A DNA stretch of 64,000 nt from Filibacter tadaridae (lineage in GTDB: Bacteria > Bacillota > Bacilli > Bacillales_A > Planococcaceae), in contig NZ_UXAV01000045.1 in the NCBI RefSeq assembly GCF_900609045.1, positions 1 through 64,000 on the forward strand, written 5' to 3'. The notes under the pieces were generated by a model, which worked only from the letters and a program-made list of their open reading frames with translations, did no database searches and had not been told where the DNA came from. Of this stretch, positions 35,131 to 43,398 are shown in pieces. Position numbers and translations under genes: made by a program. The first letter of the stretch is position 1; each line of letters starts with the position of its first letter.

Positions 35131-36540
35131 ATGAAAAAACTCACATTAAGTAAAAAAATTCTACTCGTTCTAATCTCCAGTATTGCTTTTACAATTCTGT
35201 TTTCTTTTTTCTTTATTCATTATTTGTATTCAGAGTTGTATTTAAAAAGCATTGAAGAATCTATTGTCTACCAAGGCGAACGGACAGCATCCCACTATCA
35301 CTATGGGGTATTAAGTGACGACATCATCGAAAAGATTCAATGGTACAACATCGTTTCGGAGTATGAAGTTATTGTCGTCGATAATCTCGACAAGCTATCT
35401 ACTTATTTTCCGTATCAAATCAATTACGAAACACTTGTCGATAAAAAAGATCATTCGGAGCTCGAAAAGGGGAAATATATTTTAAAAGAAGGATTTGTCA
35501 AAGAATTGGACCGCGAAATCATCGGTGCCATCTTTCCTATAAAAGGCGCGGATGGTCTGATTGGTTTTATCTATATTTATGTGCCACTTGCCGCAATCCA
35601 AGATGTATTCCGGGAAAGCATTCCCCTTCTAGTTGCAGTTGGAACACTCTTTTTCCTGATTCTTTTTTTAGTCGTCAATACAGCCTGGCGCTCTTTATTC
35701 AAACCGTTGCAGGACTTACAAAACCTTTCTAAAGAAATAGCCCAAGGTAACTTTTCAAGCAGAATTGAAAGTAATCGTGAAGATGAAGTCGGTCAATTGA
35801 CAAAGGCATTCAATACAATGAGCCTCTCATTAGAGCAACAAGAAGAACGAAAAAAAGATTTCACATCGAATATTGTCCATGAACTTCGGACTCCTCTAAC
35901 GTATATAAGTGGCTATACTCATGCATTAAAAGACAAGCTCAATACATCAACGGAAGAAGCAGTACACTATTTGTCAACGATTGAAAAAGAAACAGAACGA
36001 TTGAATAAATTGATAAATGACCTTGTTGAATTAAATTATTTACAAGACGATGTATACTCCATTCAATCTGAACCGATTGCCATCACACAATTACTAATCG
36101 ATACGATTGACCTTTTTTCGATTCATATCGCAAGCAAAGAATTACTTCTCGATTCCAATATTCAAGAAGACCCTATCATTTTTGGGGATCCCAAAAGGAT
36201 TCAACAAGTATTCTATAATATAGTTGACAATGCCATAAAATATTCTACTAAGGGAGGTACCATTGGTCTTGTTTTGAAGAAAGAAATAGATTATGTCAAG
36301 TTCCAAGTAAGGAATCGAGGTCTTCTTATTAATGCGGAGGATATCAGTCGAATGGGTGAACGCTTTTTTAGAACAGACAAAGCACGTAATCGTACGACAG
36401 GCGGTACTGGTCTAGGCCTATCTATCGTAAAAGAAATTGTACGCTTACATGATGGTACATTTTCCATCTCAAGTGACGCGGCAAACGGCACAGTAGTTAC
36501 AATCCATATACCCGGACTTATTAACATGAAGGAGATTTAG
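35131..36540 (+). CDS. Sensor histidine kinase
   Basis: A 469-residue membrane kinase. Helix 1 at about 10-30, an extracytoplasmic sensor of about 130 residues, helix 2 near 165-190, a HAMP domain (about 185-240), the H-box FTSNIVHELRTPLTYISGY near 250, N-box VFYNIVDNAIKYS, F-box ERFFR and G2 box GGTGLGLSIVK. The G1 position reads VRNRGLL instead of DNGxGI, a pattern also found in heavy-metal-sensor-type kinases. Start ATG 35131 follows the regulator's stop by 1 bp, with GAGGTG within the end of that gene. Confidence 0.9.
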   Translation: MKKLTLSKKILLVLISSIAFTILFSFFFIHYLYSELYLKSIEESIVYQGERTASHYHYGVLSDDIIEKIQWYNIVSEYEVIVVDNLDKLSTYFPYQINYETLVDKKDHSELEKGKYILKEGFVKELDREIIGAIFPIKGADGLIGFIYIYVPLAAIQDVFRESIPLLVAVGTLFFLILFLVVNTAWRSLFKPLQDLQNLSKEIAQGNFSSRIESNREDEVGQLTKAFNTMSLSLEQQEERKKDFTSNIVHELRTPLTYISGYTHALKDKLNTSTEEAVHYLSTIEKETERLNKLINDLVELNYLQDDVYSIQSEPIAITQLLIDTIDLFSIHIASKELLLDSNIQEDPIIFGDPKRIQQVFYNIVDNAIKYSTKGGTIGLVLKKEIDYVKFQVRNRGLLINAEDISRMGERFFRTDKARNRTTGGTGLGLSIVKEIVRLHDGTFSISSDAANGTVVTIHIPGLINMKEI

Positions 36541-36547
36541 ATGTAAT

Positions 36548-37117
36548 ATGAAAAAGTTCCCTAATTATGTTTTGCTTCTCATCTGTCTCTTGCTTCTAAT
36601 AGCCTGTAGTGAAAAGTCCCAAAGCGTCGAAAAAATCGATTCGTTTTCTTTTACAGATCAATCGGGACACCCTTTCGGCACTGACGACTTAAAAGATAAG
36701 GTATGGATTGCAAATTTCATCTTTACGAAATGTGATACCATCTGTCCGACAATGACCGCTGAAATAGCTTCACTACAAAAAAGGTTTATCGAAAAAGGGA
36801 TCCCAGTCGAATTCATTTCATTTAGTGTAGATCCAACTGTAGACTCACCAGCCGTATTGAAGACATATATTCAACGATTTACCGATGACGAAACGAACTG
36901 GCATTTATTGACGGGTTATAAGCAACAAGAGATTGAAAAGTTTGCCAGAGAGCAATTTCAAACAATCGTTCAAAAGCCCAACAGTTCCACTCAAGTCCTA
37001 CACGGGACTAATTTTTACTTGGTGAATAAGCAAGGAGTACTTGTGAATGAATACAATTTTGTGGATAGTTCTTATGTAGATACTTTAATTAAGGATATCG
37101 AAAATGAACTGAAATAA
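36548..37117 (+). CDS. Sco/SenC-type copper-binding thioredoxin-fold lipoprotein
   Basis: A 189-residue lipoprotein (lipobox LLLIAC, Cys20) with the Sco copper site: C62-D-T-I-C66 and H152 in VLHGTNFYLV. FVDSSYVDTLIKDIE closes the thioredoxin fold. Sco proteins deliver copper to the CuA site of cytochrome oxidase or act as thiol reductants. It is third in an operon with a two-component system, and a divergent YtkA-type lipoprotein is close by; together these suggest a redox or copper maturation module. Confidence 0.88.
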   Translation: MKKFPNYVLLLICLLLLIACSEKSQSVEKIDSFSFTDQSGHPFGTDDLKDKVWIANFIFTKCDTICPTMTAEIASLQKRFIEKGIPVEFISFSVDPTVDSPAVLKTYIQRFTDDETNWHLLTGYKQQEIEKFAREQFQTIVQKPNSSTQVLHGTNFYLVNKQGVLVNEYNFVDSSYVDTLIKDIENELK

Positions 37118-37196
37118 AACCTAGGCTTAGAATAACTCATAGGAAACTGTTAGAGTGGATATAATTAGTAAATGCAATATTTATCGGAGGTATAGA

Positions 37197-37508
37197 ATGA
37201 CTGAATCGTACAACCAAACCGTCTCAACCATTACCTACATCGACGTCGAACGGAAAATGGGTTGGTTTGAACAGAATCATCAACATTCCGTTCATGTTAT
37301 CAATCTTTATGCAAACGCAATTTCGACGACCAGCCATACATTCAAACTTGAAAATGTGCTAGATATGTCGTATCGCCCTTTTTCCGATGGAACCGGCCTC
37401 TTTTATCTGCATACAAATCAAGGTGTTTTCACATATAAAGTAGATACAAATCCAAATGATTTCATATTAGCGTATAAAAAATTACGTGGAGATTATTCAC
37501 CTTTCTAA
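37197..37508 (+). CDS. Conserved small protein, possible PH-like fold, unknown
   Basis: About 103 residues, predicted mostly beta strand with a C-terminal helix (NPNDFILAYKKL), a layout seen in bacterial PH-like domains. No signal or membrane segment. GGAGG at 37186-37190 sits 6 bp before ATG 37197; a longer reading from 37155 has no ribosome site. Function not recognised. Confidence 0.55.
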   Translation: MTESYNQTVSTITYIDVERKMGWFEQNHQHSVHVINLYANAISTTSHTFKLENVLDMSYRPFSDGTGLFYLHTNQGVFTYKVDTNPNDFILAYKKLRGDYSPF

Positions 37509-37577
37509 CTAGTTAAGTTAAGCAAATGAATAGCTAAATCAATGGGATTCGATACACGATGAAAATCCTTCCGATAT

Positions 37578-37603
37578 GTTTAGAACTCCATTTTTGATGG
37601 TAT
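37578..37603 (+). promoter_or_regulatory. Sigma-B-like promoter of the YflT-type gene
   Basis: GTTTAG (37578-37583), 14-bp spacer, TGGTAT (37598-37603), compared with the Bacillus sigma-B consensus GTTTAA-N12-15-GGGTAT. About 37 bp upstream of ATG 37640. Confidence 0.55.
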
Positions 37604-37639
37604 ATATAACTAGAGCCACAATAATTGGAGGGATTTTTA

Positions 37640-37960
37640 ATGACTGTTAAACTTACTGTAGAAAATGCTGTACAAGCGAAAAAAGAAATCGAAAACTGGG
37701 TAACACAAGGGTACACACACGATGATATCTATATATTTGCCCATGACAAAAAAAGAAGCGAGGATATCACGGATGCGCTTGATACGGAAAAAGTCGGTAT
37801 AAAAGAGCAAGGTTTCATAGATGGTATGAAAAATATGTTCACTTCTCGTGGAGATGAGTTACGTAGTAAAATGGAAGCTGCCGGCCTTTCGACTGAAGAA
37901 GCGGCAAATGCTGAAAAGGAACTGGACCAAGGACGACTTATTCTTATCGCGAAGAAGTAA
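37640..37960 (+). CDS. YflT-type general stress protein (GSP-17M family)
   Basis: About 106 residues. The N-terminal domain has the YflT pattern VENAVQAKKEIENWVTQGYTHDDIYIFAHD (about 7-36), then a Lys/Glu-rich helical part ending in LDQGRLILIAKK. B. subtilis YflT is a sigma-B-controlled heat, salt and ethanol stress protein of unknown mechanism. GGAGGG lies 7 bp before ATG 37640, and a sigma-B-like promoter is present, which supports the assignment. Confidence 0.8.
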   Translation: MTVKLTVENAVQAKKEIENWVTQGYTHDDIYIFAHDKKRSEDITDALDTEKVGIKEQGFIDGMKNMFTSRGDELRSKMEAAGLSTEEAANAEKELDQGRLILIAKK

Positions 37961-37996
37961 TCGTACACTGATTCTATTATTCAGTAATTCTATCAA

Positions 37997-38033
37997 TCCC
38001 ATTCCCCTTTATCAGGCGAATGGGACTTTTTTT
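37997..38033 (+). terminator. Terminator after the YflT-type gene
   Basis: TCCCATTC/GAATGGGA stem with a 13-nt loop and a run of seven T. Confidence 0.8.
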
Positions 38034-38109
38034 GCATTTTAAGTGATTCATATGCTAGCATTGTCAGCCTGTTATTCGGTATGATGTATACGGAAAGAAG
38101 GTGTAGCAC

Positions 38110-38481
38110 TTGAATAATAAAATATGGAAAATAGGTCTTTTTACAGGCCTGATATCCTTCGTTCTCCTTATATTCGGGGTACGCACAGTTTTAGGTCAAA
38201 CACTTGAATGGAAGAACTATATAGCATTTGGCCTGTTTGGGTTAAGTGTTGGTGCCCTAGTGTTACTCATATTATTTTACGAATTGAAAATAGCCTTCCG
38301 TATTTTCATGGTTGCAATCGTTCTGGGATTTGCTGAACTTTTCCGCAGTTTTCTAATGGACACGAATGGTCTAGGTGACTTAGCTGGTATTTTGTCGTTA
38401 TTCATCATTACGTCATTCGGTTTGGGCGTTGCATTGATTGTACAGTTCATCGTTATCCTTATGCGAAAAGAAAAAGCGTAA
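38110..38481 (+). CDS. Four-helix membrane protein, unknown
   Basis: A 123-residue protein with four hydrophobic helices, short charged loops and a C-terminal RKEKA tail. The start is TTG at 38110 with AAGAAGGTG 6 bp upstream. No recognisable motif. It is monocistronic and ends at the terminator at 38514-38545. Confidence 0.55.
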   Translation: MNNKIWKIGLFTGLISFVLLIFGVRTVLGQTLEWKNYIAFGLFGLSVGALVLLILFYELKIAFRIFMVAIVLGFAELFRSFLMDTNGLGDLAGILSLFIITSFGLGVALIVQFIVILMRKEKA

Positions 38482-38513
38482 ACTACATACGTTGCAGCAC
38501 TTTTTAACCATTT

Positions 38514-38545
38514 AAAAAAGCCCATCAAAATCGATGGGCTTTTTT
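38514..38545. terminator. Bidirectional terminator
   Basis: AAAAAAGCCCATC/GATGGGCTTTTTT perfect 13-bp stem between the convergent genes at 38110 and 38546. Confidence 0.9.
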
Positions 38546-39610
38546 CTAGATAACATTATCTTTTTTGATTTGTTTACTTCTTAATTGACCACATGCGGCA
38601 TCAATGTCTGTACCGTGTTCGAGACGTACGACACAATGAATACCTTTCTTTCTCAACGTTTCGTAGAATGCTTTAATGGCTTCCGGCTCACTGCGTTTAT
38701 ATTGGCCATGTTCATCCACAGGATTATAAGGAATCAAGTTGACAAACGATAGATGGCGTTTATCCTGGAGTAATTTCCCGAGTTGTTCAGCTTCAGCAAC
38801 ATGATCATTAACACCATTCAATAGTATATATTCGAATGTGATTCGACGATTTGTCGTTTCTAAGTAATAATCAATCGCATCCATTAATTTCTCAATCGGG
38901 TACGCCCTATTTATCTTCATAATGCTTGTCCGTAGTTCGTTATTAGGTGCATGTAAAGAAACAGCCAAGTTAACTTGAATGTTTTCGTCTGCAAACTCCC
39001 TAATTTTATGTGTGTTTCCGCTAGTGGAGACTGTAATATGGCGTGCACCGATGCAAAGACCTTTTTGGTCGTTTACGACACGAAGGAAATTCATCAAGTT
39101 CGAGTAATTGTCAAATGGCTCGCCGATACCCATTACGACAATATGACTTACCCGTTCATCTTCACCTTTTTCGTCGAGATGCTGTTGAACTTTCATAATC
39201 TGACCGACGATTTCACCTGCCGTTAAGTCGCGGTTTTTCTTCAATAGTCCACTTGCGCAGAAACTGCAACCAATATTACAGCCCACTTGTGTTGTTACAC
39301 AGACGGAATTACCGTATGGGAATTTCATCAATACTGTTTCGATCAAGTTACCGTCATGCATTTTAAATAGAAATTTAATCGTGCCATCTTCGGATTCTTG
39401 TTTGACGGTTTGTTCCAGTGTCTGGATGACGAAATTGTCTTCCAACAATTGAATACATTGCTGATTCATATTTGTCATTTCAGCAAAGTTTGTCACTCTT
39501 TTCTTATACAGCCAGTCCCATACTTGTGCAGCACGGTATTTTTTTTGTCCGTTTTCTAAAAACCATTCTGTTAGTTGCTCTATAGTCATTCCATAAATTG
39601 AATTTTTCAT
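38546..39610 (-). CDS. rlmN: RlmN-type radical SAM 23S rRNA methyltransferase
   Basis: A 354-residue RlmN/Cfr-superfamily enzyme, which methylates C2 of A2503 in 23S rRNA and of A37 in some tRNAs. The [4Fe-4S] motif is C111-x3-C115-x2-C118 ([11 protein letters not shown]), the [10 protein letters not shown] segment binds SAM, and the methyl-carrying Cys lies in [11 protein letters not shown] near residue 340. [12 protein letters not shown] matches RlmN better than Cfr. Its standalone location and some divergence ([11 protein letters not shown] near 297-307) leave open that it is a second copy. It is monocistronic. Confidence 0.88.
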   Translation of the reverse strand: MKNSIYGMTIEQLTEWFLENGQKKYRAAQVWDWLYKKRVTNFAEMTNMNQQCIQLLEDNFVIQTLEQTVKQESEDGTIKFLFKMHDGNLIETVLMKFPYGNSVCVTTQVGCNIGCSFCASGLLKKNRDLTAGEIVGQIMKVQQHLDEKGEDERVSHIVVMGIGEPFDNYSNLMNFLRVVNDQKGLCIGARHITVSTSGNTHKIREFADENIQVNLAVSLHAPNNELRTSIMKINRAYPIEKLMDAIDYYLETTNRRITFEYILLNGVNDHVAEAEQLGKLLQDKRHLSFVNLIPYNPVDEHGQYKRSEPEAIKAFYETLRKKGIHCVVRLEHGTDIDAACGQLRSKQIKKDNVI

Positions 39611-39721
39611 TTCATATCCTCATTTCAAAAAGTGCAATTCACATATTATACTACAGGAAATGAAGGAATGGAACAACTAATTTCATTTTTAATTTCTTTT
39701 ATATGGCTTGAACTGAGGAAA

Positions 39722-39867
39722 TCCATCGAATACTGCTGCGGCGCTTGGGGATGCCTCCCGCAATAAGCCGGACAGAAGGTCACGACGCCACTGTCAGTCT
39801 TATTGCTTCGACTATCCCTTTAAGGCGCCTTCGCTGGTTCGGTACACAAAACCTGGCATCGGAATTC
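39722..39867 (-). repeat. Interspersed modular repeat, copy B (central plus right modules)
   Basis: Read on the minus strand it has the left tip (GATGCCAG), lacks most of the left module, then matches 28906-29011 of copy A through AACCAGCGAAGGCGCCTTAA, the hairpin arms and CATCCCCAAGCGCCG. One arm pair is GCAATAAGACTGACAG with CTGTCCGGCTTATTGC. Confidence 0.85.
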
Positions 39868-39876
39868 ACAAAAATA

Positions 39877-39920
39877 ACCGCCTTCTCTGTCTGCATATGC
39901 AATGCAGCAAAGCTGGCGGT
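39877..39920. repeat. Hairpin next to repeat copy B
   Basis: Outer ACCGCC/GGCGGT and inner CTGCAT/ATGCAG pairs with a partly matched middle. Confidence 0.5.
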
Positions 39921-39935
39921 CTAGTTTATTGGGGT

Positions 39936-39967
39936 GCACAGCCAATACTTAAGCTGTGCGTTTTTTT
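39936..39967 (+). terminator. Plus-strand terminator overlapping the end of the COX1-like gene
   Basis: GCACAGC/GCTGTGC stem and a run of seven T on the plus strand. The neighbouring genes are both on the minus strand, so this would stop transcription coming from the repeat region. Confidence 0.55.
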
Positions 39968-40326
39968 AGATTCAGCAAAACATTAAACCCGAAACAGAAA
40001 ATCCCGATTAATGTTGCGGCTCCTCCTGCAGTTGCAATCGGAAAAAATAGTGGGCTTACTCCTAAAATCGCAAGTGCAATCGCAATCATCATGACAGGTA
40101 AACCAATGTTATGAAGCCAAAAGTGCAATTTTGCCAAACCCGTCTTTTCCAACCCCGGATATAAATGATAAATGATACCGATTAGCGCCAACGACATCCA
40201 TCCCAACAAATTGACGTGTACATGGACTGAAGTCATCGTAAAGACATGTGTAAGTGACATATATAATCCAAATGATATCCCGATCATGAAATAGATTACA
40301 GAAATCTTAATCAAAGTTCTCCCCAT
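39949..40326 (-). CDS. Small cytochrome-oxidase-subunit-I-like membrane protein
   Basis: A 125-residue protein with four hydrophobic helices. HVHVNLLGWMSLALIGIIYHLYP (about 35-57) and LHFWLHNIGLP (about 67-77) place several His in or near helices, as in truncated COX1/NorB-like proteins of Bacillales. These single-unit proteins lack most of the heme-copper oxidase core and their role is unknown. It is monocistronic. Confidence 0.65.
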   Translation of the reverse strand: MGRTLIKISVIYFMIGISFGLYMSLTHVFTMTSVHVHVNLLGWMSLALIGIIYHLYPGLEKTGLAKLHFWLHNIGLPVMMIAIALAILGVSPLFFPIATAGGAATLIGIFCFGFNVLLNLKKRTA

Positions 40327-40634
40327 GATTTCCCCTCCCCTCTTTCATTCACTTTTCAAGTTCAAAGCACAATCAACACCTATTACATCATATGCATCTT
40401 GCCCCCCAATATTTACACAATCCAGTAATTTAGTGTTCGTTTCACGTGTTTTCTTAATCGCTATCGACCATTCACTATTTTTAAAACGTACTGTTGTAGC
40501 ATTGGGACTTGTAAACGGATAGTACTATTTAAAATATTTTAATTATTTACTTGCTTACATATTATTCAGTAGTGTATAGTTTATTCAAATTCAAATATTC
40601 TATTAATAAATCTCGCTATCAGAGAGGAGTTCCT
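40327..40634. other. Upstream region of the degenerate activator gene
   Basis: AT-rich DNA with a sigma-A-like promoter near its right end (40551-40580). I see no -24/-12 (TGGCAC-N5-TTGC) promoter, gene or repeat. Confidence 0.5.
40551..40580 (+). promoter_or_regulatory. Possible sigma-A promoter of the activator gene
   Basis: -35 TTGCTT (40551-40556), 18-bp spacer, -10 TATAGT (40575-40580). Confidence 0.5.
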
Positions 40635-42014
40635 ATGGCGCAATTTCATTTGACACCTAATTCTGTCCATGAAATTTTAGACACGCATGATGAGGATGTC
40701 ATTGTTACGAATCGGGATGGAATCATTATCAAAGCAACGCGAATCAGTGGACAACAGTACGGGATGAAATCTGATGAGTTGATTGGAAAATCGGTTTATG
40801 ATTTACAGTCCGCCGCTATTTTCTCACCAGCCATTACACCACTCGTACTAACTCAAAAAAAGAAAGTGGTTACAATCCAAACAACTCCTTTAGGAACAAA
40901 AGTACTAATTACCGGAATGCCCTTTTTCGATGAAGACGGAGAGGTTGAATTCGTCATTAGTTATTCCTATGACGTTTCAGAATTACTTGTCATCCAGGAA
41001 TACATGAAAGAATATGAATACGAAATGTCAAAAGTGCAAGAAGAGCTTCAACTTCTTAGAAAACGGACACTTACTACTGATGGCCTTGTAATCGAAAGCC
41101 AGGCAACACGTGAAGCATATGCCATGGCATATAAAATTGCTCCAATTAATGTTTCAATCGTTCTTTACGGTCAACACGGAACTGGGAAGACGACGATGGC
41201 CAAAGTAATTCATAATGAAAGTCCTTGGAAAGACGGTCCTTTCATTGAAGTGGATTGTGGGGTGATTCCCGAATCTCTATTTGAAAAGGAACTCTTCGGC
41301 GAACAGGTTGGGGGTGCCCTTGAAACCTCTATTTCACCAGGTCTTTTTTCAATAGCGGAAGGCGGGACGTTGTTTCTAAAGAATATCGATCACCTATCCC
41401 TACACTTGCAAGGTAAATTAGTTAAGGTTTTTAAAGAAGGGGCCTTTAAACCCTTTGGCGGCGACAAATTCCAGACCATAGACATGCGGCTCATTTCCTC
41501 TGCGAAGGCGGATTTAAAAAATGCGACAATGGAAAACCGTTTCCTGGAAGAACTCTATTACTTTCTAAATATCGTGCCTATCCATCTGCAACCGCTTCAA
41601 GCACGGGAAGAGGATTTGAGCACGCTTATCTCGTACTACCTGAACAATTACGCTGAAAAATATAACACTAAAAAACGGTTATCGGACAGCCTATTCAAGT
41701 TACTCTTCAAATTTAATTGGAAAGGTAATATTCATGAGCTACGGAACGTCATGGAACGGATTGTTGTTCAAAGCCCTGTCGAACTGATCGGTGTTAACGA
41801 CTTACCTACCGAATACCGAATACGATTTGAAGAAGGCCTGACCGACATTGATCTTGACGGGCAGACCTTGCCAACCATTTTGCAGCATGTCGAAATGAAA
41901 GTAATGAAAAATGCCCGAAATCGCTATAAGACAACAACTGAAATGGCAAAAATACTTGGAATCAGCCAACCTTCCGTTGTAAGGAAACTTAAGAAATACA
42001 CGCTTCCTGATTAA
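40635..42014 (+). CDS. PAS-AAA+-HTH regulator, degenerate sigma-54-activator type
   Basis: A 459-residue protein laid out as an enhancer-binding activator: PAS domain at about 8-118 (DEDVIVTNRDGIII, then FVISYSYDVSE), a short coiled linker, AAA+ module at about 150-375, and a TyrR-type HTH at 430-455. Walker A GQHGTGKT (179-185) is intact. The other catalytic parts are not: the GAFTGA region reads GGALET (226-231), Walker B ends FLKN (247-250) instead of FLDE, sensor I reads SAKADL, and the arginine-finger position is Phe310 (ELYYFLN). It probably binds nucleotide but neither hydrolyses it nor contacts sigma-54. It lies 53 bp upstream of the aminotransferase gene and is its likely regulator. 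Start ATG 40635 follows GAGAGGAG. Confidence 0.8.
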   Translation: MAQFHLTPNSVHEILDTHDEDVIVTNRDGIIIKATRISGQQYGMKSDELIGKSVYDLQSAAIFSPAITPLVLTQKKKVVTIQTTPLGTKVLITGMPFFDEDGEVEFVISYSYDVSELLVIQEYMKEYEYEMSKVQEELQLLRKRTLTTDGLVIESQATREAYAMAYKIAPINVSIVLYGQHGTGKTTMAKVIHNESPWKDGPFIEVDCGVIPESLFEKELFGEQVGGALETSISPGLFSIAEGGTLFLKNIDHLSLHLQGKLVKVFKEGAFKPFGGDKFQTIDMRLISSAKADLKNATMENRFLEELYYFLNIVPIHLQPLQAREEDLSTLISYYLNNYAEKYNTKKRLSDSLFKLLFKFNWKGNIHELRNVMERIVVQSPVELIGVNDLPTEYRIRFEEGLTDIDLDGQTLPTILQHVEMKVMKNARNRYKTTTEMAKILGISQPSVVRKLKKYTLPD

Positions 42015-42066
42015 TGCACAATAGCCACAAACACAAAGGATACACATATAAATGGAGGTTTTTACT

Positions 42067-43386
42067 ATGCAAATCAAAGTTAAAGAAGAACAAGACTGGA
42101 CTCAAATGGTAGACGTTATCGGAAACTATCTCGCTCCTAGTATGGCAAAGGATCATCCGAATCTACCCGTTGTCAAAGCGGAAGGTTGTTATTACTACGG
42201 CGCTGATGGAAAACGGTATTTGGATTTCACTTCGGGCATTGCTGTTGAAAATGTCGGTCATCGTCACCCTAAAGTCGTTCAGGCGATAAAAGATGGCGCA
42301 GATCATCTAATACATGGTCCGTCAGGCGTTATCATTTACGAATCCATTCTTAAGTTAGCAGCTGAGTTGCAAAAAATCCTCCCTCCGAAACTGGATAATT
42401 TCTTTTTTGCCAACAGTGGAACTGAAGCAATTGAGGGTGCATTGAAACTAGCGAAATATGTAACGAAAAGACCTTATATAGTTTCATTCACTGGCTGTTT
42501 TCATGGTCGCTCGATTGGCGCATTAAGCGTCACGACATCGAAAAGTAAATATCGTAAGCATCTCCAACCTTCATGGCTAACTCACCAAATCCCTTATGCT
42601 TTACCTGAATTTCTGCCGGAAGGGGCAGACCCGGAAGTGTACTTCCCGGAAAAACTTGAGCGTGATGTAAAAAGTTTATTTAACCATCAGGTAGATCCTG
42701 AAGAAGTTGCCTGCATGATCATTGAACCTATCCTTGGAGAAGGCGGCTACTACATTCCTCCAACAGCATGGTTGAAAAAAATTCGTGAGATTTGTGATCG
42801 ACATGGCATACTTCTCATTTTTGATGAAGTACAGACAGGCTTCGGCCGAACTGGGAACTGGTTCGCTGCACAAACATTCGATGTCAAACCGGACATTATG
42901 GCAGTCGCAAAAGGTATTGCCGCAGGTTTACCGCTTAGCGCCACTATCGCTTCCAAAGAATTAATGGACCAATGGCCACTAGGCTCTCATGGCACGACAT
43001 TTGGAGGAAACCCGATTGCTTGTTCAGCAGCGTTGGCCTCATTACAAGTGATTCAAGAAGAGCAACTCCTTGAGAATACAAGGTCGATGGGCGCATATGC
43101 AATGGCACGACTGCTTGAAATGAAAGACGAGTATCCGATTATTCGTGACGTCAGAGGAGTTGGACTCATGATTGGAATCGAGCTTGGCGATCCAAAAACC
43201 GGAGAACCTTCTGGTAAATCGGTCATGGATATCCTTGAACTTTGCCTGCAAAACGGGGTGCTATTCTACTTGTGTGGTAATTCCGGCGAAGTCATTCGCA
43301 TGATACCACCACTTACAGTCACTAAAAAACAGATAGATCAAGGTCTTTCTATATTGGAAGATGCATTGCACTCGTATACAAACTAA
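42067..43386 (+). CDS. Class III aminotransferase (GabT/aspartate aminotransferase family)
   Basis: A 439-residue PLP-dependent fold-type I enzyme. [19 protein letters not shown] (about 117-135), [13 protein letters not shown], the cofactor Asp in [14 protein letters not shown] (about 255-268) and the Schiff-base Lys in [17 protein letters not shown] (about 276-292) are present. It probably transfers an omega-amino group (GABA, beta-alanine, ornithine or similar); the donor is unknown. GGAGG lies 8 bp before ATG 42067. The YjiH transporter follows after 12 bp, so the two probably act on one substrate. Confidence 0.85.
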   Translation: MQIKVKEEQDWTQMVDVIGNYLAPSMAKDHPNLPVVKAEGCYYYGADGKRYLDFTSGIAVENVGHRHPKVVQAIKDGADHLIHGPSGVIIYESILKLAAELQKILPPKLDNFFFANSGTEAIEGALKLAKYVTKRPYIVSFTGCFHGRSIGALSVTTSKSKYRKHLQPSWLTHQIPYALPEFLPEGADPEVYFPEKLERDVKSLFNHQVDPEEVACMIIEPILGEGGYYIPPTAWLKKIREICDRHGILLIFDEVQTGFGRTGNWFAAQTFDVKPDIMAVAKGIAAGLPLSATIASKELMDQWPLGSHGTTFGGNPIACSAALASLQVIQEEQLLENTRSMGAYAMARLLEMKDEYPIIRDVRGVGLMIGIELGDPKTGEPSGKSVMDILELCLQNGVLFYLCGNSGEVIRMIPPLTVTKKQIDQGLSILEDALHSYTN

Positions 43387-43398
43387 GGGGGATATGCC

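Larger units (their letters stand above)
39611..39948. other. Intergenic region rlmN-COX1-like
   Basis: Holds a TATAAT-type -10 for rlmN on the minus strand (39646-39651), repeat copy B (39722-39867), a hairpin (39877-39920) and a plus-strand terminator (39936-39966). No protein gene is seen. Confidence 0.6.

Noticed and set aside
35131-36540. Possible loss of kinase activity from the atypical G1 box (VRNRGLL)
   Set aside because: Heavy-metal-sensor-type kinases use a similar NxG pattern, and H, N, F and G2 boxes are intact, so this is normal variation.
37141-37190. Possible terminator after the Sco gene (CCTAGG...CATAGG)
   Set aside because: Only a few base pairs with a long loop and no T-run.
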